A stretch of 64,000 nucleotides of DNA from Streptomyces naganishii JCM 4654 (GCF_014650575.1 NZ_BMVF01000004.1:62001-126000), one strand, 5' to 3'. Numbered from the stretch's first letter, positions 25,950 through 34,783 are shown. Notes: generated by a model not told the origin, from the letters alone. Numbers and translations: made by a program.

Positions 25950-27755
25950 GTGGCTCTCCTCTCCGCACCACGTCCTCACCACCATCCGCGCCGGCGGGGG
26001 CGTCTCGCCGTCGGGTTGCTGGCGCTCGTCGCCGGGACCCTGCCGACCGCGGCCGCCGACGCCGCCACCCCGCCCTCCGGCTCGGTCAGCGACACCGCAC
26101 CCACGACCACGTGGAGCGCCGGTCCCTTCGCCGTCCCGAACGTCTCCGGCACCACCGGGACGGTGAGCTGCGGGAACGCCCAGCCCTGCGACGACTACGC
26201 CCTGAAGGTGTCGGTGCCCGCGGGCTACGACGCCGGTCACAGCCTGCGCATCGACGTCAAATGGCCCGACTCCGCCGCCGACTTCGACCTGTACGTCCTC
26301 GACGCGGGCGGCCGGGAGGTGGCCGCCTCGGTCTCTTCCAGCGACCCCGAGACCGTGCTGCTTCCGGCGGTGTCGGCGTCGTACACCGTGCGCGTGGTGC
26401 CCTACGCGCCCCTCGGTGACAGCTTCACCGGCACCGCGAGCCTGGTCACCGTCCCGGCCGATCCGCCGCCGAGCACGGCCACACCACCGACGTACGCGAA
26501 CTCCTCGGCCCCCGACAACATCGCGGATGCGCACAACGCCGGTGAGCCCTCGATCGGCGTCGACCGTGGGAGCGGCGCGGCGATGTTCCAGGCGTACACC
26601 TCGACGCTCAAGGTCACCTACGACAGTGCCGGTGCCGCCACCTGGCAGGACAGGAGTGCGAGCGCGGCCAACGGCTGTCCCCAGGGAAGCACCACCAGCC
26701 TCGACCCGATCCTGTTCACCGACCCGGTCACCCACCGCACCTTCGAGTCGCAGCTCGCCGGGAAGACCGCCCTGACCTGCTACACCGACGACGACGGAGA
26801 GACGTGGACGCCGACGGGCGGCTCGGGCGTCAACTCCGGTGTGGACCACCAGACCATCGGTGGCGGCCCCTTCGCCGCAGGCGCTCCGGGTGCCGTCACG
26901 TCGTACCCGGACTCGGTCTACTACTGCTCCCAGGACATCGCCGACGCGTCCTGCGCGGTCAGCCGGGACGGCGGTCTGACGTACGGGCCCGCCGTGCCGA
27001 TGTACTCGCTGCTGGACTGCGGCGGCCTGCACGGGCACGTGAAGGTCGCCCCGGACGGCACGGTGTACGTGCCCAACAAGGGCTGCGGTGGCAATCAGGC
27101 CGTGGCCGTCTCCGAGGACAACGGGCTCACGTGGACCGTCCGCAAGAACCCCTCCAGCACCCCCGGTGACTCGGACCCGAGCGTGGGGATCGGGTCGGGC
27201 GGAACCGTCTACATGGGCTACCAGAACAGCGACGGCACCGCGCGTATCGCCGTCAGCCACGACAAGGGCAGGACATGGCTGTACGACCAGAACGTCGGCG
27301 CGGCCCTCGGCATCAAGAACATCGTCTTCCCGGCCGTGACCGCGGGTGACGACAACCGCGCCGCCTTCGCCTTCCTCGGCACCACCACCGGCGGCGACTA
27401 CCAGGACGCGGCCGGTTTCACGGGCGTCTGGCACCTGTACGTGGCCACCACCTACGACGGCGGCCAGTCCTGGGTCACCGCCGACGCCACCCCGACGGAC
27501 CCGGTTCAGAAGGGGTCGATCTGCACGGGCGGCACCACATGCGGCAAGGACCGCAACCTCCTGGACTTCATCGACGTCACCACCGACGCCCAGGGCCGCG
27601 TGCTCGCCGCCTACGCCGACGGCTGCACCGGCACCTGCGCGGCCGGAGGCGCCCAGAACTACGACGCCCTGGCCTCCATCGCCCGCCAGACCTCGGGCAA
27701 CACGCTCTACGGCGCGTACGACGCCGTGGTCCGCGGCAAGCACAAGAAGCCCTGA
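25950..27755 (+). CDS. Secreted BNR-repeat (sialidase-fold) protein
   Basis: A 601-residue exported protein. A Sec signal (His/Arg-rich start, LAVGLLALVAGTLPTAAADAA) is followed by a pre-peptidase-C-like beta domain (about 60-160: DIDVKWPDSAADFDLYVLDAGG pattern) and a six-bladed beta-propeller with Asp-box/BNR repeats (SRDGGLTYG, SEDNGLTWT, SHDKGRTWL, TYDGGQSWV). No complete sialidase catalytic set was identified, so enzymatic activity is unproven; cell-surface glycan binding or hydrolysis is plausible. The GTG at 25950 is chosen because AAGAGG ends 5 nt upstream; GTG 25944 would overlap that site. Confidence 0.82.
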   Translation: MALLSAPRPHHHPRRRGRLAVGLLALVAGTLPTAAADAATPPSGSVSDTAPTTTWSAGPFAVPNVSGTTGTVSCGNAQPCDDYALKVSVPAGYDAGHSLRIDVKWPDSAADFDLYVLDAGGREVAASVSSSDPETVLLPAVSASYTVRVVPYAPLGDSFTGTASLVTVPADPPPSTATPPTYANSSAPDNIADAHNAGEPSIGVDRGSGAAMFQAYTSTLKVTYDSAGAATWQDRSASAANGCPQGSTTSLDPILFTDPVTHRTFESQLAGKTALTCYTDDDGETWTPTGGSGVNSGVDHQTIGGGPFAAGAPGAVTSYPDSVYYCSQDIADASCAVSRDGGLTYGPAVPMYSLLDCGGLHGHVKVAPDGTVYVPNKGCGGNQAVAVSEDNGLTWTVRKNPSSTPGDSDPSVGIGSGGTVYMGYQNSDGTARIAVSHDKGRTWLYDQNVGAALGIKNIVFPAVTAGDDNRAAFAFLGTTTGGDYQDAAGFTGVWHLYVATTYDGGQSWVTADATPTDPVQKGSICTGGTTCGKDRNLLDFIDVTTDAQGRVLAAYADGCTGTCAAGGAQNYDALASIARQTSGNTLYGAYDAVVRGKHKKP

Positions 27756-27767
27756 GGAAGCCACTGA

Positions 27768-28271
27768 ATGAAGCCTTCGCCATGGGCTGCCGTACTGGCC
27801 GGGGCGGCCGTCGGCCTGGCCACGGTCACCGGATGCTCGGCGGCGCACAAGCGCCCCGAGCCGCCGGGGACGACGCCGTACGCGGCGACGCGGGCAACCG
27901 ATTCGCCGGCCCAGAACGCAGCGGGTGCCACGCCCGGCGGATGTCCCACCACCGCCTCACTGCCGCTCCCCGAGGACTTCCCGGAGAACCTGCCGGTGCC
28001 CGACGGCGCGGTCGTGACCTCGGTGGAGCACCGCACCGGGGGCCGGCTCGTCGTCGCCACCGTCGTGCGGGGCGGCTTCGACACCACCCTGGCGTTGCTG
28101 CACAGGGAGCTCCCCAAGGCCGGCTACCTCCCTGAGGAGGGCGAAGTGGAGGAGGACGACGCCGAGTCGGACTTCTCCTCCACGACCGTCCGGGGCCGCT
28201 GGACCCTGCGGAAGATGCCCGACTGCGAGGGAGGCGTGTACCTGACGTACCTGACGTCCGCCGTCTCCTGA
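27768..28271 (+). CDS. Putative lipoprotein of unknown function
   Basis: A 167-residue protein with a lipoprotein signal (lipobox TVTGC, Cys23), a short Pro/Thr/Ala linker and a compact domain (residues 65-165) with a predicted beta-alpha pattern and two Cys (GGCPTT near 46 and PDCEGG near 152). It begins 12 nt after the BNR-protein stop and is probably co-transcribed with it. I do not recognise the family. Confidence 0.78.
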   Translation: MKPSPWAAVLAGAAVGLATVTGCSAAHKRPEPPGTTPYAATRATDSPAQNAAGATPGGCPTTASLPLPEDFPENLPVPDGAVVTSVEHRTGGRLVVATVVRGGFDTTLALLHRELPKAGYLPEEGEVEEDDAESDFSSTTVRGRWTLRKMPDCEGGVYLTYLTSAVS

Positions 28272-28274
28272 ACC

Positions 28275-28312
28275 GGGCCCATGCCCATCCGCCGTCCGCT
28301 GGGCATGGGCCC
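28275..28312 (+). terminator. Strong hairpin terminator
   Basis: A perfect 13-bp stem (GGGCCCATGCCCA at 28275-28287 with its complement at 28300-28312) and a 12-nt loop start 3 nt after the lipoprotein stop. Confidence 0.8.
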
Positions 28313-28439
28313 CCACGACTGCCGGGCGCGGTGTTCCGCGCTGAACGGGTGCGTGATGGGCTCTTGCCGCGTCGCATGGCGTTTTGCGGGTATACGCGGC
28401 CGGTGGCGTCATGGCGGTGTGGAGAGCAGGGCGGGCCGT

Positions 28440-28880
28440 ATGGATCAAGCGGCGGAGGATGGCGACTCGATGTCACCGGCCGGTGGGATCGTTTCCGTGT
28501 CCGCGGCGTTCGAGGGCAGCGGTGGGATCGCCGACGCCCGGGAACTGGCCCGCTCCTTCCTGACCGACGTGCAGGCCGGCCACGGGCTGCACGTGTCGGA
28601 GCGCGCGAAGGGCACGGTGCAGCTTGTGGTCAGCGAACTGGTGACCAACGCCCGTAAATACGCGCCCGGGCCGTGCCTGCTGGCGCTGGAGATCGAAGAC
28701 GCCACCGTGCGGATCAGCGTGTGGGACAGCAGCACGACGTTGCCGGCGGTCTCGGCGCCCGACCCGTGCCGGGTGGGGCGGCACGGCCTGGAGATCGTGA
28801 TGGCGGTCTGCGCCAGTTTCACCGTTCACCGCGAGCCGCCGGGCAAGCGGATCACCGCAGCGGTCGTACTGGCCGACTGA
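28440..28880 (+). CDS. HATPase_c anti-sigma-type regulatory protein
   Basis: A 146-residue RsbW/SpoIIAB-like ATP-binding protein: N-box SELVTNARKYAPG, G1 box VWDSST, and G2 RHGLEIV. Streptomyces encode dozens of such single-domain anti-sigma or switch proteins that bind anti-anti-sigma factors. No partner gene is next to it. The ATG at 28440 is followed by an in-frame ATG at 28470 that would also give a complete domain. Confidence 0.85.
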   Translation: MDQAAEDGDSMSPAGGIVSVSAAFEGSGGIADARELARSFLTDVQAGHGLHVSERAKGTVQLVVSELVTNARKYAPGPCLLALEIEDATVRISVWDSSTTLPAVSAPDPCRVGRHGLEIVMAVCASFTVHREPPGKRITAAVVLAD

Positions 28881-28934
28881 TCGGGGCGGTGCCGTGTCCG
28901 GCTGGGCGGTGTCCCGGGTGGCGCGGCGGCGGTT

Positions 28935-29245
28935 GATTCCGAAAGATCGGACGGGGCCCGTACAGCACGGTCACCGAGCCGCGGTCGGTGCGGCCGGCGT
29001 CGTCCTGGCCGGGTGCGCCGATCGCGAGGTCGGCGTAACCGTCACCGTTGACGTCACCCCATGCGGTGGCGGCGCCGAAGTGGTTCCCGGGCGCGGAGGA
29101 GCCTGGCACACCGGGGCTGTCCTGGGTCAACGTCACGTGCTCGGCGGCCGCAGGTCCCCCGGGGCTGCCCGGGATGACGGTCACGCTGCCGGCGCCGCCC
29201 GATGCCTTCGGCGTGCCGGCGGCCAGGTCACTGGTGCCGAGCCTT
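28935..29245 (-). pseudogene. Remnant of an FG-GAP repeat (integrin-alpha-like) surface protein
   Basis: On the minus strand a stretch of about 100 codons reads as one FG-GAP/calcium-loop repeat and its flanks: GNHFGAATAWGDVNGDGYAD, then LAIGAPG and SVTVLYG. No start codon, signal peptide or further repeats fit, and the frame runs into unrelated low-complexity sequence on both sides, so this is a fragment of a once larger secreted protein. Confidence 0.65.
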
Positions 29246-29297
29246 GGCCTGCGAAGCCGTCTCAGCCTCGGCGTGCGGTGCCGTCGTCCGACGTCGC

Positions 29298-29834
29298 TCA
29301 GGCGGGTCGGGCCGGCGAGGACGTCTGCCGCTGCCGCAGTGGCAGGCCGGGGCGCGAACCGGAAGCGGGCACAGCGACGGCCGGGCGCGGCGGACCGGGC
29401 GCGGGCCCGGAGGGACGCGGCCCTGCGTCCCTCCGTGTGTCGGTGAGCGCCGAGCCGCGTTCCGGCGTGAAGTGGGCCACCTCGCTCGTGGGCAGGCCCA
29501 GCAGACGCGCGGCATCGCCTTGGCTGACGTGCAGCTTGCCCACGAGTTCGTGAACAGCGGCGGCGATCGCCTCGTCCTCGGCGGCGACCGCGGCCGCCCG
29601 ACGCTGCCGCGCTTCGGCCACCGGACCGAGCACCGGCGCGAGTTCGGGCACCACCATCTTCGTGGCAATCACCTCCGCGGGAACCCCGAGGGCTTCGGCG
29701 ACCATTCCGCGGGCCAGGTCCTCCGCACCTTCCAGCGTGCGGCACTGGGTGTGAAGGTCGAGGCTGGGAATGTCGACCGCCCACCACCGGCCGATGCGGC
29801 GCAGCAGGACGTGGAATTCGTCGCGCGGACTCAT
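29298..29834 (-). CDS. Orphan HicB-like antitoxin-family protein
   Basis: A 178-residue protein. Residues 4-60 match the HicB fold (EFHVLLRRIGRWWAVDIPSL, then a helix with EDLARGMVAEALGVP). Residues 95-125 resemble a small helix-turn-helix (VSQGDAARLLGLPTSEVAHF). The last 50 residues are Pro/Arg-rich and may be read-through into degenerate sequence. HicB normally neutralises the mRNA-cutting toxin HicA; no HicA-like gene is adjacent, so this is an orphan or a stand-alone regulator. Confidence 0.68.
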   Translation of the reverse strand: MSPRDEFHVLLRRIGRWWAVDIPSLDLHTQCRTLEGAEDLARGMVAEALGVPAEVIATKMVVPELAPVLGPVAEARQRRAAAVAAEDEAIAAAVHELVGKLHVSQGDAARLLGLPTSEVAHFTPERGSALTDTRRDAGPRPSGPAPGPPRPAVAVPASGSRPGLPLRQRQTSSPARPA

Positions 29835-30103
29835 GCGCTCTGCCTCCTGTGCTTTCCGATCGGCCGGGATCGTGGCTCGCAGGCCGGCACGCGGCCCGCG
29901 AACTTCCGGGACTCGTTCTACCCCGAACGGCCGGGTGCAGGCATGGTCAGCTGAGACACCGCGCGGGCCTGCACTGACGAGGCCTTGGTCCTCGTCGGCG
30001 GCTTCGGCTGAGGCGGGCCGCGGAGGCCGCGGTGTCCCGGTGAGCCGTTGTGGCCGGTGCGGGGTTCGTCATCGTCGGGGCCGTCGGCCCGCTGCGGCAC
30101 CCC

Positions 30104-30328
30104 TTACGGCTGCGACCCGCGCCACTCCGGCTGACCGGCCACGGCTGCTCGTGTGCCGTCGTCCCCATGACGGGCTTGCCGACCCGCATCCCGCCCCCTC
30201 AGCAATTCCGTCGCCTGATGCTGCGTGTGTTGTGCGGCACGCCGAGCTTCCGCGACGACGTCACCCCGTTCGCGTATCAGGTCCTCGTAGATCGGATTGT
30301 GGTCTTTTCCAGTAGAGCTGTGTGTCAT
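30104..30328 (-). CDS. Small hypothetical protein
   Basis: A 74-residue hydrophilic protein. The first 43 residues (DHNPIYEDLIRERGDVVAEA, then a Gln/Ala-rich helix) look like an authentic helical protein; the remainder is Arg/Gly-rich. It starts 45 nt after the stop of the membrane-protein gene at 30374, in the same direction, and could be its operon partner. Family not recognised. Confidence 0.5.
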   Translation of the reverse strand: MTHSSTGKDHNPIYEDLIRERGDVVAEARRAAQHTQHQATELLRGRDAGRQARHGDDGTRAAVAGQPEWRGSQP

Positions 30329-30373
30329 GGTCGGCCTGCTTTCATGGCGATCAACAATCAGGTCGGTCCGCTG

Positions 30374-30769
30374 TCAGGCTCGGTTGAGCCGGGCAGCGAT
30401 CCCGTGACCGATCAGCAAGTAGATGACGGCCGGGAGACCGTAATTGAGGACGACGCGCAGCCCCTCCGTGTCCATCGTGAAAATGTCCTGTGCCCACCAG
30501 GACAGCCGGCCCGCCGCGCCCCGCACGAATTCGACGAACACATTCGCGCGGTTCGCGTCGAGCAGGAACAGCAGGATCCACAGACCCAGCAGACCCGCCG
30601 CGATGTCGGCGATCGTGCAGATGGCGATGGCCGTGCGCCGTGCGGTGGCCTGACGCTGACGCTGCGGAGAGCGGTCCGGGGTCCGCGGCTCTTCGTATGC
30701 CTGGTATCCGGGAACCGGGTCGATGTTTCTCACAGGGATATCCGATCTGACGTAGTGGCGTGTCTGCAT
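30374..30769 (-). CDS. Small membrane protein, YggT-like
   Basis: A 131-residue protein with a soluble Arg/Pro-rich N-terminus (1-45) and two or three hydrophobic helices (IADIAAGLLGLWILLFLLDA and LNYGLPAVIYLLIGHGIAAR). This is the pattern of YggT-like small membrane proteins found near chromosome-partition and envelope genes. The start is the ATG at 30769; there is no strong ribosome-binding site. Function is not known. Confidence 0.65.
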   Translation of the reverse strand: MQTRHYVRSDIPVRNIDPVPGYQAYEEPRTPDRSPQRQRQATARRTAIAICTIADIAAGLLGLWILLFLLDANRANVFVEFVRGAAGRLSWWAQDIFTMDTEGLRVVLNYGLPAVIYLLIGHGIAARLNRA

Positions 30770-31183
30770 GCTGACGCCAGGGCACCGGATTCGGCCGGCC
30801 GGTACCCCGCTTCTCACTACTCCTGCGTTCCGCATACGTCGCAGCGTTACACCGGCGTCCGCGATGTCCCGAATATGGCTGCCTATGCCGGCACTTACCC
30901 GCTTGTTCGCATGCCGTGGCAATTTTCCGGACGGAATGGAGTGGCGTGATCGCGTGCCGCCGCAGTTTACCGGCAGCGGAGTTCGCGTAATGCGTGACCG
31001 AATCATGAAGGAGATCAGGGTATTCCTTCACGCAGTTGTCGTTCTCGCAACCATTCCGGTCTCCCCGCGGCATCGCCGACTTGCGGTGCGCTGGTGGAAG
31101 CGACCGGGGCTGGGGGCGCCCTCACGGTTGCCGGGCCAGTCGCGCGACAGCGGATCGCGACCGGGCGCCAGGTGGCGCGGGGA
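30770..31183. other. Intergenic stretch, comparatively AT-rich
   Basis: No supportable gene. The segment 30880-31070 is visibly lower in G+C than its surroundings and holds a short hairpin (GAAGGA near 31008 with TCCTTC near 31024). It may contain promoters for the leftward membrane-protein gene or be relic acquired DNA. Confidence 0.4.
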
Positions 31184-31855
31184 TCAGCGCGTCACGGAAC
31201 GCGCGATGCGGAATCCCACGTCGTCGACCCGGAACGTGGGGTGACTGCGCCGCCTTACGGACGCCCGGCAGCTCCAGTGCTCGTCGAACCAGCCGCCGCC
31301 TCGCAGAACCCGGTAGGTGCCGTACACCTCGGCGTCGTAGAGGTCCCAGCACCACTCCCACACGTTGCCGAGCATGTCATGGAAGCCCCAGAGGTTGGGG
31401 CGCTTGCCTCCCACCTCGTGGGTGGTCTCCGCCGAGTTGCCGCGATGCCAGGCGATCTCGTCGAGTAAGCCGTAGCGCGGCCCCGCCGTGCCTGCCCTGC
31501 AGGCATGCTCCCACTCCGCTTCGGTCGGCAGCCGGTACCCGTCGGCCGCCATGTCGCGTTCGATGTCCTCGCCGCCGACCCGCCGATAGGCGGGTGTGAA
31601 CCCCTCGCGCTGCGACAAGGCGTTGCAGAATCGGACCGCGTCCCACCAGGAGACGCCCTCGACGGGCAGACGGTCCCCGTGCGCGGTACTTGGACGCTCG
31701 CCGGTTACGTGCGCGTACAGCGTCTGGGTGATGGGGTGGGCCGCAAGCTGGTAGGGGTCCAGTTCGACCGCCCAACTCCGTTGCGTCCGCCGGTCCGACA
31801 GTGTGACCTGCCCGGCCGGAACCGCGATCATCTCGGGCTCTGCACTCGCGTCCAT
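31184..31855 (-). CDS. SUMF1/FGE-domain protein lacking the catalytic Cys pair, with a TTA codon
   Basis: A 223-residue protein with the formylglycine-generating-enzyme fold: MIAVPAGQ, PVEGVSWWDAVRFCNALS, RLPTEAEWEHACRAG, NVWEWCWDLY, LRGGGWFDEHWSCRAS, DVGFRIAR. True FGEs have two Cys five residues apart in the loop after RGGSW; here only one (SCRAS) is present, so oxidation of sulfatase Cys is unlikely. It may belong with the non-sulfatase SUMF1 proteins. Codon 130 (plus-strand 31466-31468) is TTA, suggesting bldA dependence or recent acquisition. No sulfatase gene is nearby. Confidence 0.8.
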   Translation of the reverse strand: MDASAEPEMIAVPAGQVTLSDRRTQRSWAVELDPYQLAAHPITQTLYAHVTGERPSTAHGDRLPVEGVSWWDAVRFCNALSQREGFTPAYRRVGGEDIERDMAADGYRLPTEAEWEHACRAGTAGPRYGLLDEIAWHRGNSAETTHEVGGKRPNLWGFHDMLGNVWEWCWDLYDAEVYGTYRVLRGGGWFDEHWSCRASVRRRSHPTFRVDDVGFRIARSVTR

Positions 31856-32203
31856 GAGCAGACGACCTTACCGGCGCTTTCGCAGAACCGCGGTCAGGGC
31901 CGGATTGGAAGAGCCCTGACAGTGCCGGCCGCCGGCGCCGGCGTGGCGCGCGGAAGGCGAGTGGCGCGGGTGAGGGCCGCCCTTCCGCCGCTGCGCCACT
32001 GACAGTCCCACGCGAGAAGTCACCAACGGCCGCCGTACCGCCCAGGTTTACGTTCCTTACGCTCCCAGGTTGACGACCTGGTGCCCTGGACGCTGGCACC
32101 GTCGACATTGAGCGCGACGGTCCTTGGACGACGCCCGATGCTCCTCAGCATCGGCGTTCCCGGGGCGCGCGCGTCTGGTGAATCCACGACGTAGGGGGAA
32201 CGA
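31856..32203. other. Intergenic region with no gene seen
   Basis: 348 bp between the leftward SUMF1 gene and the rightward I36 gene, presumably holding two divergent promoters. No convincing open frame, repeat or operator was found. Confidence 0.4.
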
Positions 32204-32623
32204 ATGCACCTCAAGAGCAAGGTTGTCTCCGTACTGGCCTTCGGGTCCGCGGTGCTTCTCGCGGCGCCCGTCACCGCGGACGCCGCTTCGGCCACCTCGC
32301 AGGCAGGAACCTCGGTTCACGCGGCCATCGCCTGTCCCCGAGGGTTCGTCTGCATCTACCCCGGCATCAACTTCCGTGGACAGCCGTACGTCAAGCGCGC
32401 CTCGGACGGGAGCGTGAAGCACCTCCCGGACTACATCCGCAGCGACGGCAGTTCGGTGATCAACAACTCGAGCAAGACCGCACGGGTCTACCAGAAGGAC
32501 AACTACCACGGACGTCGCGTGTGTGTCGGACGCAACGGAGGATCCATCCACGACCTGCGTTCCTACCAACTCAACGACACCACGCACTCCCTCAGGAACA
32601 ACAACACGTCCTGCGGCGGCTGA
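32204..32623 (+). CDS. Secreted peptidase inhibitor family I36 protein
   Basis: A 139-residue exported protein. The Sec signal (KSKVVSVLAFGSAVLLAAP, cleavage near TADA-A) precedes a beta/gamma-crystallin-like domain (CPRGFVCIYPGINFRGQPY, RVYQKDNYHGRRVCVG) with four Cys, as in the Streptomyces metalloprotease inhibitor family I36. It would act outside the cell on metalloproteases. Start at ATG 32204, after a GTAGGGGG-type site. Monocistronic. Confidence 0.85.
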   Translation: MHLKSKVVSVLAFGSAVLLAAPVTADAASATSQAGTSVHAAIACPRGFVCIYPGINFRGQPYVKRASDGSVKHLPDYIRSDGSSVINNSSKTARVYQKDNYHGRRVCVGRNGGSIHDLRSYQLNDTTHSLRNNNTSCGG

Positions 32624-32899
32624 GCCGGCCGTCGGCTTGAACTCGGCCAGCGGGGCTTATTGTCCTCGCTGCCGTGTTCCTGCCGGACCAACTCCACACG
32701 GCCCGCAGGCCGGAGGAACGAGAGCACCGTGTGACGGCGGGGCAGAAGCGGGCGGTCACGCCGGCCGCCCGCTCGGGCTTCCGCTCCGGCGTCGGTCCGT
32801 GTCGTGGCGGATGAACGTCTTGCCGGCGATCCGCCACACCCCTGTCCTCCCGTAACACCACTTCGACGGTGCCGAACCAGGGAGAACGACGACCTCGAC

Positions 32900-32989
32900 A
32901 TGATGGGCCATTCGCACGCCGTCAGCGGTGCGCTGATCTTCGCGGCCGTCCCCGTCACCCCTTCCTCGCCACACTTGCGCAACCGCTAA
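32900..32989 (+). pseudogene. Truncated 5' end of a YdjM/DUF457-type membrane hydrolase gene
   Basis: The 29-codon frame begins M-M-G-H-S-H-A-V-S-G-A-L-I-F-A-A-V, the characteristic N-terminus of YdjM-like membrane-bound metal-dependent hydrolases (about 250 residues when intact), and then runs into unrelated sequence and a stop. Only the first 17 or so residues survive. Confidence 0.5.
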
Positions 32990-32997
32990 ACTGTTGC
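32975..32997 (+). promoter_or_regulatory. TTGCGCAA motif, copy a
   Basis: TTGCGCAACC followed 9 nt later by TGTTGC, ending 14 nt before the ATG at 33012. One of five related intergenic sites in this window. The binding protein is unknown. Confidence 0.45.
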
Positions 32998-33011
32998 CAT
33001 GGAGTGCGCTG

Positions 33012-33236
33012 ATGGCTGACGCGATGGGCTGGGAGACGGCGGTGCTCGAAGGAGGGCCCGCGGACGGATGGCGGATGAAGGTGTCCGACCGGCCGCGAGT
33101 GATCCAGGTGTCCTGCCCCTGCCCGATCGAGGCCGCGCCCCCGGGTGCGCGCGCGGAAGGCGTCTACATCTACCGGCGGGACTACGGCGTTAACAGGGAG
33201 CCGCTGCGTTACGGCTTCGACATCGCCAGCCCCTGA
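33012..33236 (+). CDS. Small conserved Streptomyces-type protein
   Basis: A 74-residue soluble protein (TAVLEGGPADGWRMKVSD, VYIYRRDYG, PLRYGFD). The even composition and strong third-position GC bias support a real gene. The ATG at 33012 has TGGAG about 8 nt upstream. I do not know a function; it is preceded by the TTGCGCAA motif and stands alone. Confidence 0.65.
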   Translation: MADAMGWETAVLEGGPADGWRMKVSDRPRVIQVSCPCPIEAAPPGARAEGVYIYRRDYGVNREPLRYGFDIASP

Positions 33237-33406
33237 CCCTGACCCTGCAGCACCCGGTGCCGCGGCGTCAGCCAGGCGGCAGTACCACGACAACCGCGTG
33301 CGCCACGATTCCAGGCGCGGCTGCCCGCACCAGCCGACCCGAGCGGCCCTCGGCACCTCGGGGGTTCCTGACCCCCGCGCGTCGGCCGGTGCCGCCCGGT
33401 GTCAGG

Positions 33407-34783
33407 TCACCAGTCGCCGCCGAAACCGCCCCCGCCGTCGGCTCCGACGTCACCGAAGCCGCCCTCGAAGTCGGAGGGGCTGAAGTCCGCACCGGAGAAT
33501 TCGCCGCCCTCCGGCCGGCCCCCGGCGTCCGGGACGACGTCACCGGCGTCGGCGAAAGCCGGCCCGCTGAGCAGGCCGCCCAGCAGAGTGCCCGCGAGCA
33601 GACCGCCCACCACACCTGCCGAGACGCCGAAGTAGCCGCCCGCCCAGGGTGCGTAGGCCGGGCCGGCGCTCCAGTACGGCTGGGCGCCCTGGTCGGTGTG
33701 CACCATACGAGTCATCGGCTGGCCGCCATGGCTCATGATGGCCGCGTCGTCGGCGCAGGCGGGCACCATGCGCGGCGCACCGCCCGGCGGAGACCAGTTC
33801 ACATCGCTGACCGAGGGCCCGTGGCGGGGGTCGAAGAAGCACGGGACGCGCCGCTGCGGCAGAGGCGCACCGGTGCGCCGGGCGGCGAGGACCGCCAGCG
33901 CGAACCGGCCGTCGGCGAGCGTCTCGGTCACCGGCCGCACGTCCTGCGGGTGCGTCGCCGCGTCCATCTGCCGCTTGGCCCGGTCGTAGGCGTCCAGGGC
34001 CCGGGTGTAGTCCTCACGCATCTCGTCCGTGGCGCCCGGCTCGGTCGGTGAGAAGTCGAGGCGGTCGAGTTCCTCGCCGAAGGCCGTGATGTCCTCGTCC
34101 ACCACCAGGCGCAGCGCGCGCAGTTCGGCCCGCTCTCGCGCCTCGCGCTGCTTGCGCACGCGCCGGTACAGCAGAAGGCCGCCGCCTGCCACCCCGGCCA
34201 CGACCAGTCCCGCGACCAGCAGGCCCGCGGTCGAGCCGCCGCCCGAGGACGCCTCCCAGGATGCGGGGGCGTGACCCTTGGCCTGCTGGAGCGCCTGGTC
34301 GACGAACGCGTTCACCTCCGCCGTCGCGTCGGCCGCGTACGAACGCCTCACCGCGCCCTTGAGGTTGTCGACCGCGCTGTTCGACATGACCTGGTGATCG
34401 GCGCCCGCGTTGAACGCGGTGCCGAGACGGACCGCGTACACGCCCGCGACGCCGGTCAGGGAGCGCAGGTCCCGCAGCAGGGTGGCGCGCGGGTATTCGG
34501 CCGCGTCGGGCAGCACGGCGACGAAGACGGGCTTGTCCGCCTTCTTGATCTTCTCGGCGAGTCTGTCGGCCTCCGTCTTCGGCAGCTCGCCGCCGACCCG
34601 GGGGTCGACGTACACGGGTCCCTGGCGGAAGGCGGCCGCCACGGCGGCGGGCGTACCTCCCGCGGGCGTCGCATCCGCGGCCGAGGCGCGGGCGGTCGGC
34701 AGCGTGAGCGCCACCACCGCCGCCAGCAGTGGCGCGGCCGCCAGTCGGGCGAGAGGGCGGGTCCGCAGGGTGGGCGAGATCAA
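33407..34783 (-). CDS. TPM-domain-like membrane protein with Gly-rich C-terminus
   Basis: A 458-residue exported membrane protein. Signal sequence (LARLAAAPLLAAVVALTLP), an extracytoplasmic TPM/YgcG-like domain (about 30-180: GPVYVDPRV, KPVFVAVLPDAAEYPRATLL), one membrane helix (TAGLLVAGLVVAGVAGGGLL), a cytoplasmic helical domain, a second hydrophobic stretch and a Gly/Asp/Phe-rich tail (GGFGDVGADGGGGFGGDW), the usual end of TPM proteins. The TTG at 34783 is preferred: AGGAG lies 6 nt upstream, whereas the ATG at 34846 has none. The TTGCGCAA-type motif at 34831 is in its promoter region. Role unknown; some TPM proteins act in photosystem repair or envelope stress. Confidence 0.78.
   Translation of the reverse strand: MISPTLRTRPLARLAAAPLLAAVVALTLPTARASAADATPAGGTPAAVAAAFRQGPVYVDPRVGGELPKTEADRLAEKIKKADKPVFVAVLPDAAEYPRATLLRDLRSLTGVAGVYAVRLGTAFNAGADHQVMSNSAVDNLKGAVRRSYAADATAEVNAFVDQALQQAKGHAPASWEASSGGGSTAGLLVAGLVVAGVAGGGLLLYRRVRKQREARERAELRALRLVVDEDITAFGEELDRLDFSPTEPGATDEMREDYTRALDAYDRAKRQMDAATHPQDVRPVTETLADGRFALAVLAARRTGAPLPQRRVPCFFDPRHGPSVSDVNWSPPGGAPRMVPACADDAAIMSHGGQPMTRMVHTDQGAQPYWSAGPAYAPWAGGYFGVSAGVVGGLLAGTLLGGLLSGPAFADAGDVVPDAGGRPEGGEFSGADFSPSDFEGGFGDVGADGGGGFGGDW

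Noticed and set aside
31184..31855. True formylglycine-generating enzyme
   Set aside because: The catalytic Cys pair is incomplete and no sulfatase substrate gene is nearby.
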